Below the pieces are notes generated by a model. That model ran no database searches and had not been told where the DNA came from. It saw only the letters and a list, made by a program, of their open reading frames with translations. The position numbers and the translations under genes are program-made. Below, in pieces: positions 36,062 to 46,202 of a stretch of DNA of 64,000 bases. Numbering within the stretch: position 1 is the stretch's first letter; each line of letters opens with the position of its first letter. Source of the stretch: Ignisphaera cupida (GTDB lineage Archaea > Thermoproteota > Thermoprotei_A > Sulfolobales > Ignisphaeraceae); the NCBI RefSeq assembly GCF_030186535.1, contig NZ_JASNVW010000001.1, forward strand, positions 434,001 to 498,000. The letters run 5' to 3'.

Positions 36062-37363
36062 TTGAATTCAAATAACAGTATAGGATCGTCTAGAATACCT
36101 GGGTTTTACAAATTATCAATAGATGAGAGATTAAACATTGTTATTAATTGGGCTAATCTAAATATGAATGAAGTTGAGTTGCTGAAAAACTTTGGAAATT
36201 TGAATCCAAAAGTAGCCGACACCATGATAGAAAATGTTATTGGTGCAATATCATATCCTTTTGCTGTAGCAACTAACTTTAGAATTAATGGAAAAGAGTA
36301 TCTAGTTCCAATGGTTATAGAGGAGCCAAGTGTTGTAGCAGCAGCTAGCAATGCAGCTCGAATGCTTCGAGAAGCTAACAATGGTGATGGTATAAGAGCT
36401 GAAGCATCTAAGCAATTAATGATAGGCCAAGTACATCTTGTAAAAGTTCCTTCACCACATTATGCTGCTATGGAAATTATGCAAAGGAAAAACGAGATAT
36501 TGGAAATTGCAAACTCTACTAATAAAACTCTCGTTAATGTTGGTGGAGGTGCTAAAGATATTGAGGTAAGAGTTATTGAAACTAGAAAAGGTCCTGTCGT
36601 AGTGGTTCATTTGATAGTTGATGTTGTTGATGCAATGGGAGCAAACACCATTAATACAATGGCTGAAGCAGTTGCTCCATACCTTGAAAAATTGTCTGGT
36701 GGAGAAGCTAGGTTGCGAATAGTTTCAAATTATGCTGTTTATAGAATCGCTAGGGCATGGGTAAGAATAGAGCCTGAAAAAATTGGTGGAATGGAAGTAG
36801 CTGAGAAAATAGTTGAGGCATCAGCTATTGCAGAAGCTGATATATATAGAGCGGTTACACATAATAAGGGTATAATGAATGGTGTTATAGCTATTGCTCT
36901 TGCAACAGCACAGGATCATAGAGCCATTGAAGCTGGTGCCCATGCTTATGCAGCAAGAGATGGAAGATATAAACCACTTAGTACATGGGATTTGGATTCG
37001 CAAGGATATCTTGTTGGAGTTTTAGAAATGCCATTACAAGTTGGAACAATTGGTGGAGCTGTAAAAACTCATCCAGTAGCTCAAATAGCTTTAAAAATTC
37101 TTGGAATTAAAACAGCAAAGGAACTTGCGGAAATTATGGTAGCTGTTGGTTTAGCACAGAATTTTGCTGCACTAAGAGCACTTGTTACCACAGGAATTCA
37201 AGCAGGGCATATGAAACTTCATGCCAGAAACCTTGCGATTAGTGCTGGTGCAGAAGGTGCTCTAATAGATATAGTTGCTGAAGAAATGATTAAAGAAGGT
37301 AAGATAACATTTGATAAAGCTAAGGAGCTTGTTGAAAAATACAAGGCAAGCAAAACAAGTTAA
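36062..37363 (+). CDS. HMG-CoA reductase, class II type
   Basis: 433 residues. It makes mevalonate for isoprenoid lipids (or runs in reverse). The start SRIPGFYKLSIDERL, the EEPSVVAAASNAA motif with catalytic Glu, GAKDIEVRV, VDAMGANTINTM with the substrate-binding block, ATAQDHRAIEAGAHAYAARDG and GTIGGAVKTHP match class II enzymes of bacteria and Archaeoglobus rather than class I of most archaea. His in TTGIQAGHMKLHA serves as general acid. TTG 36062 is the start, with GGTG 8 bases upstream. Confidence 0.9.
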   Translation: MNSNNSIGSSRIPGFYKLSIDERLNIVINWANLNMNEVELLKNFGNLNPKVADTMIENVIGAISYPFAVATNFRINGKEYLVPMVIEEPSVVAAASNAARMLREANNGDGIRAEASKQLMIGQVHLVKVPSPHYAAMEIMQRKNEILEIANSTNKTLVNVGGGAKDIEVRVIETRKGPVVVVHLIVDVVDAMGANTINTMAEAVAPYLEKLSGGEARLRIVSNYAVYRIARAWVRIEPEKIGGMEVAEKIVEASAIAEADIYRAVTHNKGIMNGVIAIALATAQDHRAIEAGAHAYAARDGRYKPLSTWDLDSQGYLVGVLEMPLQVGTIGGAVKTHPVAQIALKILGIKTAKELAEIMVAVGLAQNFAALRALVTTGIQAGHMKLHARNLAISAGAEGALIDIVAEEMIKEGKITFDKAKELVEKYKASKTS

Positions 37364-37374
37364 TGTTATTATGA

Positions 37375-37475
<101 letters not shown>

Positions 37476-37769
37476 TCACATATTTGACAAAATACTACTC
37501 ACATATTTACAATTTTAAGCTTTTTCACTCAAACTATTAATCTAGTCGATGGATTAAGCGCCTTCTGACTTTTTGTAAATTCTAAAGATAGAAGTTTCTT
37601 TAAAGTATTCAAATGCCTCTAACCTCTATTCATAATCAATGTGAGGAAAATCTAGGAATGTTAACTAATGTTAACTATAAAAACAAGTCTTAGTTATATC
37701 CATAACTTAATTTTGCTAAAAGTACTTCATTTTGAATTATTTTTGAGATTTTTCTCTTATTTAACTCTT

Positions 37770-39986
37770 CTATAGTGATATGAATTCATCGGGACTTGGA
37801 GGCTCAGGCTTTAGACCCTTTCTCTGTCTAATCTTTCTAACTATATCTAGTAGCATTGAATCTGGTACTGGTGCCCAGCGACTAAATTCTGTACCCCAAA
37901 ATGCTTTTCCAGCACTAGCACTTCTAAGTTCATTTGCTAGGTCAGCAGATTCTGCAACAGGCATTTCTGCCAACATCTTGACTATGTTACCAATCATGTG
38001 AGTAACATTTATTATTCTACCTCTTCTCTTTGTTATAACAGATGATATTGGTCCTAGATAGTCCATGGGGAACTTTATTTCTATTTTCTGCAAGGGTTCT
38101 AGAAGTGTTGGTCTCGATGAAAGCATTGCCGCAAATATTGGATTTCTAACAGCAGGATATATTTGTGCAGGACCTCTATGAGCTGGATCCTCATGTATTA
38201 CAGCATCTTGGAGAATGACCTTCAATCCTCTTACAGGCTCTGCAGCCAAAGGCCCTTCTCTCATAGCTAGTCTAAAACCTTGTATTATAGTATCCCTAAC
38301 CTCTCTAAGATACTGTATTCCTGAAGTCATATCTATAAATACATTTATGTTTTCATCAATAGCCCATATTCTCCTTGCTTCATCATAGTCCCAGCCAGCT
38401 TGATCACGAAGTATTCTAGCTCTCTTATGTGTATCCATGTCCTCACTAACAATACCTTCCTGTATAAGTCTTATTGTTTCTTCATTTAGTGGTTCTATGC
38501 TTATGTAGAATCTGTTGTGCTTGTTGGGAGACTTACCTTCGAATATCTTACTTTTCTCTCTAGCAGTTTCTCTATACACAATTGTTGGCGGTGTTGTATC
38601 AACTTCTAAGCCAAACCTTTCTTTTAAAAGTGTTAAAACAATTTCTAGATGCAAATGACCCATGCCAGATATTAGATACTCGCCTGTTTCCTCATTTATT
38701 TTAACAACAAGGTTGGGATCTTCAATGCTCATCTTCTTTAGAGCATCGATTAATTTAGTTAAATCAGTTGTTTTCTTAGGCTCAACAGCCATCGTTACAA
38801 CAGGCTCTGAAATATATCTCATTCTCTCAAATGGTGTCATAACATCTTTTATCCTGACATCAACAACTGTTTCACCTGCTCTAGACTGGTCCAAGCCAAG
38901 TACAGCTGCTACATTGCCTGCTGGAATTCTGTCTACAACTTCTCTATACGGTCCCATGTAAATACCTACTTGCAAAACTCTTTGCACAACTCTGCTATTT
39001 ATTAGATAAAGCTCTTGCCCATTATATATTGTTCCTGAAAATACTCTTCCAGTAGCTACAAAACCTGCATGTGGATCCCAGCGCATGTCACATACAAAGA
39101 ATACCACAGGTCCATCAGGATCTGCCGACATCATAGCTTTTCCAATATCAGTATTAATCTCACCTCTCCAAATCTTTGGTATTCTATAAGCCTGAGCCTC
39201 ACGAGGATTAGGCACAAATTTTACTACCATGTCTAGAAGTGCTTCATGTAATGGTATTTTCTTTTTAAGTTCTTCCAAACCTTCTTTATCTCCTTTCGTA
39301 TAAACTTCTATTAAATCGTCTATTTTAACTCCCTTCTTTCTGCTCAGGGGAACTGTTAATCCTATAGCATCCTTAGCACTTCCAAATGCAACCATTCCTT
39401 GTGCTGGATCAAGAAGCCACTTCTTCTTAAACTCTGGCTCTGCATATGTCTCAATTAGATTATTAACCTCTTTTATAATTTCAATAAATCGTTGCTTTAT
39501 ATCATCTGGTGACATCCTCAGTTCCTTTATTAACCTATCTACTTTATTTATGAACAATAATGGTCTTACTCTTTCCTCTAATGCTTGTCTAAGCACAGTT
39601 TCTGTTTGTGTCATAACACCCTCTACAGCATCAACCACAACAATTGCTCCATCAATCATTCTAAGACTTCTAGTTACCTTGCCTGTGAAGTCAACATGAC
39701 CTGGTGTATCAACTAAGTTAATAACGTATGGTTTTCCTTCAAACTCGTGATACAAACTAATGTTAGCTGCTTTAACAGTCATTTGTCTTTTCTGCTCAAT
39801 ATCCAAGAAATCCATTGCCAGTAGCTGCCCAGCTAGCCTTGGTGAGATGAGCCCAGCTGCTGCTAACAAGCTATCTGTAGTTGTTGTTTTTCCATGGTCT
39901 ACATGCGCAATTATACCTACATTTCTAATTTGCTCGGGATTATTCATTATCTTTAGTATTTGGTCAACACTTTTGACAAATCTCAT
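37770..39986 (-). CDS. fusA: Translation elongation factor EF-2
   Basis: 738 residues, full length. The GTPase domain shows [23 protein letters not shown] and the NKVD motif (INKVDRL); the C-terminal domains contain GMGHLHLEI and the diphthamide loop around [17 protein letters not shown], where a His is modified to diphthamide. It translocates tRNA-mRNA on the ribosome. ATG 39986 starts the standard N-terminus. It is 116 bases beyond the end of the XPF gene, so it may have its own promoter. Confidence 0.97.
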   Translation of the reverse strand: MRFVKSVDQILKIMNNPEQIRNVGIIAHVDHGKTTTTDSLLAAAGLISPRLAGQLLAMDFLDIEQKRQMTVKAANISLYHEFEGKPYVINLVDTPGHVDFTGKVTRSLRMIDGAIVVVDAVEGVMTQTETVLRQALEERVRPLLFINKVDRLIKELRMSPDDIKQRFIEIIKEVNNLIETYAEPEFKKKWLLDPAQGMVAFGSAKDAIGLTVPLSRKKGVKIDDLIEVYTKGDKEGLEELKKKIPLHEALLDMVVKFVPNPREAQAYRIPKIWRGEINTDIGKAMMSADPDGPVVFFVCDMRWDPHAGFVATGRVFSGTIYNGQELYLINSRVVQRVLQVGIYMGPYREVVDRIPAGNVAAVLGLDQSRAGETVVDVRIKDVMTPFERMRYISEPVVTMAVEPKKTTDLTKLIDALKKMSIEDPNLVVKINEETGEYLISGMGHLHLEIVLTLLKERFGLEVDTTPPTIVYRETAREKSKIFEGKSPNKHNRFYISIEPLNEETIRLIQEGIVSEDMDTHKRARILRDQAGWDYDEARRIWAIDENINVFIDMTSGIQYLREVRDTIIQGFRLAMREGPLAAEPVRGLKVILQDAVIHEDPAHRGPAQIYPAVRNPIFAAMLSSRPTLLEPLQKIEIKFPMDYLGPISSVITKRRGRIINVTHMIGNIVKMLAEMPVAESADLANELRSASAGKAFWGTEFSRWAPVPDSMLLDIVRKIRQRKGLKPEPPSPDEFISL

Positions 39987-40102
39987 TTTTTGTTACCCTA
40001 CCTTATCCAAGTCTTTAGCTAGTGTTAAGCTTATTAACTTTTCACATCCTGGTTTTGAAGCTAAACCTAATTTAAAGTTTATTTCTAAAAAGCAAATCAA
40101 AA

Positions 40103-40828
40103 CTAGCTTTTGCTATGATTTTGTGAAAAATAGTCCATAATAGACTTGCTTTTATCCTTCTTCAACTCTTTAAAATCCTTGTATATGGCATGTATTATTT
40201 GATATATTTCACTAGCCTTCTTCTCTCCCAGACCTTCAATTTTTGCAAGTTCAGATAAGGATGCTGTACAAAAGTTGTGTATGGATCCGAATTTTTCCAA
40301 AATTCTTACAGCAGTTTTTGGTCCTATATGAGGAAATGCTTGAAGTATGTACAATTGCCATTCACTTACTTCAGAAGATGATGGTTTTTGCATAGGTCTT
40401 TTAGTAGCTATTGCAACATTTCCCAATTTTTCTGTTCTCATAGCTATTCTTTTTATTATTTCAGCTGTTTCCTCTTCATCTCTAGAATTTAGCGTTATAA
40501 CACCAATATCAAGAGCAAGTGTTATGTATGCTCCTAAAATTGCGCTTCTCCTAACATTAGAAAACCTTGCAGCTTCTTTTAAACTGCCCTCTATTATTAT
40601 CACTGCTTTTTCATATTCATTTACAAGTCTAGATGCTTGATCAAATAATCTCCCATCAACTAGAGATTTTATGAAATCCGAAGCAGTCTTTCTCTCTATA
40701 CCAACTTTATTCGAAATGATGTAGTCTCCTACATTTAGAAGCTTAAAAATTATTGTAACACCCTTGCTAATTAGAATTTGTGGAACCTTGGAATTGCGCT
40801 CTCTCTCATCAATATAAACAATTACCAT
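40103..40828 (-). CDS. xpf: XPF/ERCC4-type structure-specific endonuclease
   Basis: 241 residues from ATG 40828 (GAGGT 9 bases ahead). The ERCC4 nuclease domain has YIDERERNS, GDYIISNKVGIERKTASDF (the GDX(n)ERKX3D motif) and then the double helix-hairpin-helix FPHIGPKTAVRILEKFG and LAKIEGLGEKKASEI. The tail SKSIMDYFSQ resembles a PCNA-interacting motif, as in crenarchaeal XPF. No helicase domain, the short crenarchaeal form. It cuts branched and flap DNA and is last of the superoperon. The stop codon of the DHH gene lies just within the 15 bases before the start. Confidence 0.92.
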   Translation of the reverse strand: MVIVYIDERERNSKVPQILISKGVTIIFKLLNVGDYIISNKVGIERKTASDFIKSLVDGRLFDQASRLVNEYEKAVIIIEGSLKEAARFSNVRRSAILGAYITLALDIGVITLNSRDEEETAEIIKRIAMRTEKLGNVAIATKRPMQKPSSSEVSEWQLYILQAFPHIGPKTAVRILEKFGSIHNFCTASLSELAKIEGLGEKKASEIYQIIHAIYKDFKELKKDKSKSIMDYFSQNHSKS

Positions 40829-40839
40829 AAATCTTAACC

Positions 40840-41937
40840 TCAAGTTTTATTCTCAACAAATTCCAAAATACCTATTTCACTTATACTATTCAATATCTTA
40901 ATGATTTGATCAACTACTTGTTTAATATTATATGTTCTTAGTATAGCACCTCCAGCTGCTTTATGACCTCCCCCACCACCACCAAAGACTTCTATAAGCT
41001 TTTTCACAAATTCATTGTATATATCTATATTGAGAGAATTAATCACATCTTCTCTACCTCTATAAACAATTCTTATAGCCTTTAAACTCTCATCCTCAGT
41101 TATTACAAAGGAAATATCATAGCCTATTGTGATTAAAGTTGATGCACAATCAGATTCATAAGCACCAACATTTGATATCGCTATGAAAATATCGCTATTT
41201 TTTATTCTTACTTTGAACCCTCTATGCCTAAATATACACTTTATTCTTGCAATTCTATTTGATGAAGGCCTTTCAGTTGCTATAAGCTTTAGCGCTTCTT
41301 CATAATTTGCTCCATAGTCTATCATGCTTGCTACTACATGAAAAGTATTTCTTGTTATTCTTTGAAATCTTTTTGTATCCCACAAAACACCTGCCAAAAG
41401 AATTTCCGCTATTTCACGAATATTGTTAAGACTTAAGTTATATTTCATCAGCATTTCAAAAACTATTTCAGCTGTTGAACTATAGGATTGTCCATCTCCA
41501 ATGTATATAACCTGCCTATCCTTAATCAAAGGTCCAATATCTTGAAATTGGTGATGATCAATTATTATAATGGTGTCACACTTAAGAACATAGTTCTTCA
41601 ACAACCTGAGTTGCTCTAGCGATGCTGTATCTAAGACTATGCATACATCACAAGGTGCTCTATCCTCTATCTGATGATACTTCTTAATAACATCCATTTT
41701 TATGTTCATTTTTTGACATGTTACATAAATGTATTTGCATTCAGATCCTATTCCTTCTGGCACTAGTACTTCTATGGACGCTTCTTTATTTAAACTATGA
41801 ACTAGCTCATGTAAAGCGCATGCTGATGAAAGAGCATCTGGATCAGCATTAACATGTGTTACTATTGCAACTTTTTTTGCCTTCTCCACTATTTTTTTCA
41901 CTAAATCTAAATTTTGATAGAAATTGCTCTGCTGCAT
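40840..41937 (-). CDS. DHH/DHHA1 phosphoesterase
   Basis: 365 residues. DHH motifs: THVNADPDALSSACAL, CIVLDTASLEQL and IIIIDHHQ, then the DHHA1 C-terminal GGGGGGHKAAGGA glycine-rich loop. Such proteins are RecJ- or NrnA-like nucleases acting on single-stranded nucleic acid or nanoRNA. I prefer ATG 41937, with GAGG 10 bases upstream, over ATG 41946. It overlaps the upstream DUF3194 gene by about 90 bases, an unusually long overlap, so translation is probably coupled. Confidence 0.85.
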   Translation of the reverse strand: MQQSNFYQNLDLVKKIVEKAKKVAIVTHVNADPDALSSACALHELVHSLNKEASIEVLVPEGIGSECKYIYVTCQKMNIKMDVIKKYHQIEDRAPCDVCIVLDTASLEQLRLLKNYVLKCDTIIIIDHHQFQDIGPLIKDRQVIYIGDGQSYSSTAEIVFEMLMKYNLSLNNIREIAEILLAGVLWDTKRFQRITRNTFHVVASMIDYGANYEEALKLIATERPSSNRIARIKCIFRHRGFKVRIKNSDIFIAISNVGAYESDCASTLITIGYDISFVITEDESLKAIRIVYRGREDVINSLNIDIYNEFVKKLIEVFGGGGGGHKAAGGAILRTYNIKQVVDQIIKILNSISEIGILEFVENKT

Positions 41938-42211
41938 TGAAAGCATTCCTCAATGCTGCATCTAGTATTGATTCTAGACTTAGCTTATTAATAAAATATG
42001 CCTTTGTATCTGCATCAACAGTAATTGTCAACATGTCATTATCTAGTTTCACACCTACAACAATATTGTAATCTGTTATTCTAGTTCCAAGCACTAAACT
42101 TATGTGATCAAGAATTGTTTTTTCGATGAGGTTAGCTATTTCAGCTAATGTTTCAAAATCTATTTTGCTTAAGTTTAGATTAAGTTGCCTAACTTTTCTC
42201 ATACAATTCAT
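41849..42211 (-). CDS. DUF3194 protein
   Basis: 120 residues; the ancient gene order prefoldin-beta, DUF3194, DHH identifies it with the archaeal DUF3194/COG2892 family. A helical start (LSKIDFETLAEIANLIEKTI) is followed by strands (YNIVVGVKLDNDMLTITVD) and a second helix (LESILDAALRNAFNAAEQFL). The C-terminal tail is Ser/Lys/Asn-rich and overlaps the next gene. Function unknown; context suggests a link to RNA or protein quality control. Confidence 0.65.
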   Translation of the reverse strand: MNCMRKVRQLNLNLSKIDFETLAEIANLIEKTILDHISLVLGTRITDYNIVVGVKLDNDMLTITVDADTKAYFINKLSLESILDAALRNAFNAAEQFLSKFRFSEKNSGEGKKSCNSNTC

Positions 42212-42250
42212 TTAATAAATAAATTTTATTTGGGATTAAAATTTTTGGTT

Positions 42251-42610
42251 CTATGTTTTCTTGTAAAGTGTCGAGGCATATTGAGATAACTTTGATTGAA
42301 CCTCGCTTAGTTGCTGTCTTATTAATGCTTCTTGCCTAGAAAGTGTTTTTAGTCGAAGTTCTAACAATTCTTTTCGCTCACTTAATTCTTTTTCAGCATC
42401 AGCTTTACTAATCTTAATTAATAAATGACCAGTGCTTCTATACATTTCAGTATTATCAGCAACGTTCTTCAGTATTTCTAAAGCCCTGTTTATTTCTCTT
42501 AACTCTTGCTCTATAACACTTTTTTCAGCTAACAACTGATTCAATTGTGCTTGTAGTTGCTGATATTTAATAACTTGTTGTTGAACTTCAGGTGGTATTG
42601 TTTCGGCCAA
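42251..42610 (-). CDS. pfdB: Prefoldin beta subunit
   Basis: 119 residues. Two long coiled-coil helices flank the central beta-hairpin turn (MYRSTGHLLIKISKADAEKEL), the layout of prefoldin beta. The hexamer holds unfolded proteins for the thermosome. TTG 42610 is chosen because it yields MAETIPPEVQQQV, the usual beginning, and GGTG lies 7 bases upstream; a GTG four codons earlier is less likely. Confidence 0.9.
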   Translation of the reverse strand: MAETIPPEVQQQVIKYQQLQAQLNQLLAEKSVIEQELREINRALEILKNVADNTEMYRSTGHLLIKISKADAEKELSERKELLELRLKTLSRQEALIRQQLSEVQSKLSQYASTLYKKT

Positions 42611-42672
42611 GTTATACACCACTTCTTTTTAGTTACATTTATTTTAATGCTAAATTTGATATAGCGAATATA

Positions 42673-42957
42673 TTAGTTTTTATAAGAGCTCATGTTTTTA
42701 ATAGCATTCAATGTTTCAAGAGATGCATTTATTAGATAAAGAATTGAGTTTAGAAATGCTCTTGCATGACTCAAAGTATCTGCAAAAACCTCTATATTTA
42801 TAGAGCACAAATCATCTGAAAAATAGATATTGGTTTTTATTTTGCCTATGTTAGCAGGATTAATTACTTCAGCAAATATACTATTGTAAATTGTTTGAGC
42901 AAATTCACATTTATTCTCAAAGGTTATTTTTAAAATTGCTTTAACATTAAATGACAT
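42673..42957 (-). CDS. pcc1: KEOPS complex subunit Pcc1
   Basis: 94 residues, alpha/beta, with the Pcc1 signature near the end: FADTLSHARAFLNSILYLI. Pcc1 is the dimerisation platform of KEOPS, which makes t6A37 in tRNAs that read ANN codons together with Kae1 and Bud32. It lies in the archaeal superoperon between the Brix gene and prefoldin beta, its usual place. Confidence 0.85.
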   Translation of the reverse strand: MSFNVKAILKITFENKCEFAQTIYNSIFAEVINPANIGKIKTNIYFSDDLCSINIEVFADTLSHARAFLNSILYLINASLETLNAIKNMSSYKN

Positions 42958-43034
42958 TCTTGTTCATTCCAATGATTGGCAGCTTAGGTAATAAGTGTTA
43001 TGTATTAAATGGTATATTCTATCAATAACCATAT

Positions 43035-43583
43035 CTATTCACATAGTCTTATTAGCATGTATCTTGTATTAGTGTTGCAGTCAGAGAAGACCACCTCAAT
43101 TCCGTCTCTATTTCTAGATTTTTTTATGTGAACACATATACTTTGGTCAGAAGTCTTCAACGAAGCATCATCCAAGCTAATATTAAATGTTTTTAGAAAA
43201 CATTCCAATAACTTAGACGATACTTCGAATTCATTTAAAATGGAAATTGGTCTAAGAATAGAAACTTTGATATTACGTAACTGTTTATACTTTTCATCTA
43301 TAGAGTAACCACAGATTTTTAATGTACATACTTTTGTAATTTCCAGCAAGGGATATGATATTGCATATAAATCTATAAATCCTGGATTTCCTCTTCTATT
43401 TCTAACTATTAATACATTATCGCAATTTGTATCAATGGCATGTAATGCAAGTAGTTTAAGTGTAAGCTTTCCTCTATTAACCCTAATAGCATTAGGAATT
43501 AGCTTAGATAAAGCCTTGATAAAACGTCTAGTATTTCTTGTTGGTCTATGAGAAGTTGTTATTAGAGTTCTTTTTTGCATCAT
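43035..43583 (-). CDS. Brix-domain ribosome biogenesis protein
   Basis: 182 residues, the small archaeal Brix/IMP4-like form. It starts LITTSHRPTRNTRRFIKAL, then LIPNAIRVNRGKLTL and LIVRNRRGNPGFIDLYAI, the core of the Brix RNA-binding fold. Eukaryotic relatives assemble ribosomal subunits. It is 27 bases behind rpl37ae in the superoperon. Confidence 0.87.
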   Translation of the reverse strand: MMQKRTLITTSHRPTRNTRRFIKALSKLIPNAIRVNRGKLTLKLLALHAIDTNCDNVLIVRNRRGNPGFIDLYAISYPLLEITKVCTLKICGYSIDEKYKQLRNIKVSILRPISILNEFEVSSKLLECFLKTFNISLDDASLKTSDQSICVHIKKSRNRDGIEVVFSDCNTNTRYMLIRLCE

Positions 43584-43610
43584 TATATTTAATAAACCTT
43601 TGTGATTTTA

Positions 43611-43841
43611 CTACTTTTCTATTGTCCAGGGGGTGTATGCTGCACCAGCCCATTTGTTATTGCATTTTGGGCATTGCCATATGCCAAAGGCAATTCTTTT
43701 TAGCATTGTTATAGCCCCACAATATGGACATTGATATTCAGCATATCTTCTCTCCATAACCTCTTTCCATTTCTTTCTTAAGCTAGATCCGTATCTTGCA
43801 CCAAATCTTCCTGCTATGCCAACAACCTTCAATCTTCCCAT
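43611..43841 (-). CDS. rpl37ae: Ribosomal protein L37Ae
   Basis: 76 residues from ATG 43841, with AGGTG about 8 bases ahead (an in-frame ATG at 43862 would add 7 odd residues). Basic N-terminal part (GRLKVVGIAGRFGARYGSSL), then a C4 zinc ribbon: CPYC and CPKC about 16 residues apart, ending WAGAAYTPWT. A 50S subunit protein. Confidence 0.95.
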   Translation of the reverse strand: MGRLKVVGIAGRFGARYGSSLRKKWKEVMERRYAEYQCPYCGAITMLKRIAFGIWQCPKCNNKWAGAAYTPWTIEK

Positions 43842-43902
43842 TTTCAATACACCTATCTGCAATCACTATATCTGCTTAAGAATAAAAGCTTTATCTCTGT
43901 TT

Positions 43903-44730
43903 TTATGATAAAAACTTTTTTATAGTTTCTATTATTTCTTTACCTCTATTAAGAGAAATTTCTAATGCTTGCTCTATTTCTTTTTCCGTAAATGTTCCTA
44001 AACCTCTTTTTTGCATACCAACTATATTACCATCTTCACTTATTGCTATTGTTAAGCTTGCGCTTGCAATAGCCTCCTCTTCTGCTGTAGGATCAACTAC
44101 TAACACATCACCTATCTTATATATTGTTACTGAAGATACAAGCTTATTTAGAGGCAATAAACCAGCTGATTTACTTCTATCAATTTTCACATTACCTGTA
44201 ACCTGATCAATTTCATAGTATGGAATTCTGGCCTTAGCTAATGCGATAATTGATGCTATCATCGAAGCATCTATGAGGTTACCATCATGATCTAGAATAT
44301 ATATATCTAGCCACACAACCCACACTTTCCTTCCAGGAACTAAGACAAGTTTATCTAAAGCCACAGCCTTTGATTCTCTAATTGATCTATCTATAACTCT
44401 TGCAAGTTCAATTGCATTTTCGTCTGGAGGTCCTGGCTCAAATGTTGGTGATGCTGCAGGAATATACTCTGCATTAACTATTAGCACACCTTCTTCTGGG
44501 TTATCTGGAAATGGCTGACCTACTTCAATCTTTACTCCAGCCAATACTTGAGTATAGCCAAGCTTTACAAGTACAGAGGAGTCAGCATTGGGAGAAATGT
44601 TTTTAATAACATCAATTTGTCTATAGCTTAGCAAAGGTCTTTTATCTATGTGATAACCCTTTGCCAATACATTCAAAATTGCATTCATCTTTATTTTTGG
44701 TATGATTGATGTTTCAGGAGTTGATGACAT
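43903..44730 (-). CDS. rrp42: Exosome subunit Rrp42
   Basis: 275 residues of the RNase PH fold. It is the non-catalytic partner of Rrp41 and forms the hexameric exosome ring. Visible are GKGYHIDKRPLLSYRQI-like start, VLVKLGYTQVLAGVKIEV, VWLDIYILDHDGNLIDAS and the acidic VVDPTAEEEAIA segment. It follows rrp41 by about 20 bases. Confidence 0.93.
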   Translation of the reverse strand: MSSTPETSIIPKIKMNAILNVLAKGYHIDKRPLLSYRQIDVIKNISPNADSSVLVKLGYTQVLAGVKIEVGQPFPDNPEEGVLIVNAEYIPAASPTFEPGPPDENAIELARVIDRSIRESKAVALDKLVLVPGRKVWVVWLDIYILDHDGNLIDASMIASIIALAKARIPYYEIDQVTGNVKIDRSKSAGLLPLNKLVSSVTIYKIGDVLVVDPTAEEEAIASASLTIAISEDGNIVGMQKRGLGTFTEKEIEQALEISLNRGKEIIETIKKFLS

Positions 44731-44749
44731 AATTATTCACCTTACCTAA

Positions 44750-45475
44750 CTACTCTTCTACTTCAACAAATTTCTTTTTCAACGTTTCTTTTTGTAGAGA
44801 ATATATCTTGTTAATACCATCAAGAGCAAGTCTTAAAGCATATCTGAATTCTTCTGGAGTTAAAACACCGTTCAACTGAATCATGGTTATTTTTCCCATT
44901 GATGGCATTGCAGCAACAGGCATATCTGCTTCTCCATACATATCCTCAATTTCATTCAAATCCAGAACAATAACACCATCAACCTTACCCACAGCAACGG
45001 CAGCTACAAGATCTATCATAGGTATTCCAGCATCTGCTAAAGCTAGTGAAGCAGCTGTTATTCCAGCTGTTCTAGTTCCTCCATCAGCATTCAAAACCTC
45101 TACAAATATATCTATAGCTGTTCTTGGGAATTGAGAACTGATTATTGCTGGTTCTAAAGCCTCTCTAATAACCTTCGAAAGCTCTATTTCGCGCCTACTT
45201 GGTGCAGGACTTTTTCTTTCACCCATTGTTGAAAATGATAACATTCTATATCGACATCTTATTATAGCCCTATCAACTTGTTCTTCATGTCTTGGCACAA
45301 CTTCTCTAGGTCCATAAACAGCTGCTAAAACCTTTGTATTGCCAATCTCAACTATTGCAGATCCATCAGCGTTTTTCAAAACTCCAACTTCCATTCTTAT
45401 TTGCCTTAAATCTGCAGGACCTCTACCATCTATTCTTTTTCCTTCAGCTATTAACTGAGGTTTACTACCCTTCAA
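44750..45475 (-). CDS. rrp41: Exosome catalytic subunit Rrp41
   Basis: 241 residues of RNase PH fold. It is the phosphorolytic 3'-5' exoribonuclease of the archaeal exosome, which also adds A-rich tails. [32 protein letters not shown] and [19 protein letters not shown], plus [11 protein letters not shown] with catalytic Asp, are all present. TTG 45475 is the start and overlaps the rrp4 stop by 11 bases. Confidence 0.95.
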   Translation of the reverse strand: MKGSKPQLIAEGKRIDGRGPADLRQIRMEVGVLKNADGSAIVEIGNTKVLAAVYGPREVVPRHEEQVDRAIIRCRYRMLSFSTMGERKSPAPSRREIELSKVIREALEPAIISSQFPRTAIDIFVEVLNADGGTRTAGITAASLALADAGIPMIDLVAAVAVGKVDGVIVLDLNEIEDMYGEADMPVAAMPSMGKITMIQLNGVLTPEEFRYALRLALDGINKIYSLQKETLKKKFVEVEE

Positions 45476-46202
45476 ATTTTATTAACCCTCTCTTCACTTT
45501 CTCATTTAAAATAAACTCTTTTATTCTTTCAGTTAATCCTGTTGTATGCGCCTCTGCTTCAATCTTTTTTATAGCTAGAATTGCAACATACTCTAGTTCT
45601 GGATCTGGACATCTAAGCAATATTCTACCATTTACACCTACAACAAATTCACATTTTGTTTGCTCTGAAAGCATTGTTATCATAGACCTTTTCTTACCTA
45701 TAACTCTTCCAACCTTAATAGGCTCTATTTCAATGAGTGATCCACTAACTACTTTTCCCAAGCCTTTGTCTTGTACTGTTAATATTGGTAACCTTGTTCT
45801 ATCGAATTGCGCTATTTTGGCTATTACAACATCACCTACATCAAGATATTTGCGAATATTTTCAGATGAGGGATTAAATGATTTTCCAATATAATCCGAG
45901 GCATTTAAGATTGCTAAATAAGGTGACTTTATATCAACAAGCCATGAAGAAAGTGTTACATCAGTTACTATACCTATTACAATATCTCCTTCCTTTGGTA
46001 TATAACGACCTTTCAAAGGAATTATTCTGATCTTCTTATCATCTTCTCCAATATCCTGAAGAGAAACTGTTGTAATAACATATATGTTTTCACTTAACTT
46101 ATAAAGGGAAATATTTATGTTTGAACCTTCAATAGAAACATTTTTATCAACAATAATTTGATCTCCTGGCAATCTTATTACTCTTTGAATGGAGCTAGAC
46201 AA
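45465..46202 (-). CDS. rrp4: Exosome RNA-binding cap subunit Rrp4
   Basis: 245 residues: N-terminal domain, S1 domain ([21 protein letters not shown]) and KH domain ([23 protein letters not shown] then [19 protein letters not shown]). Rrp4 forms the cap that feeds RNA into the Rrp41/Rrp42 ring. TTG 46202 start, overlapping the SBDS stop by 8 bases, with GGGTGTTG upstream. Confidence 0.94.
   Translation of the reverse strand: MSSSIQRVIRLPGDQIIVDKNVSIEGSNINISLYKLSENIYVITTVSLQDIGEDDKKIRIIPLKGRYIPKEGDIVIGIVTDVTLSSWLVDIKSPYLAILNASDYIGKSFNPSSENIRKYLDVGDVVIAKIAQFDRTRLPILTVQDKGLGKVVSGSLIEIEPIKVGRVIGKKRSMITMLSEQTKCEFVVGVNGRILLRCPDPELEYVAILAIKKIEAEAHTTGLTERIKEFILNEKVKRGLIKFEG

Noticed and set aside
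37545-37575. GATGGA and CTGA words beyond tRNA-Lys
   Set aside because: Only one possible box pair, the C-like word deviates too far, and no second pair exists.
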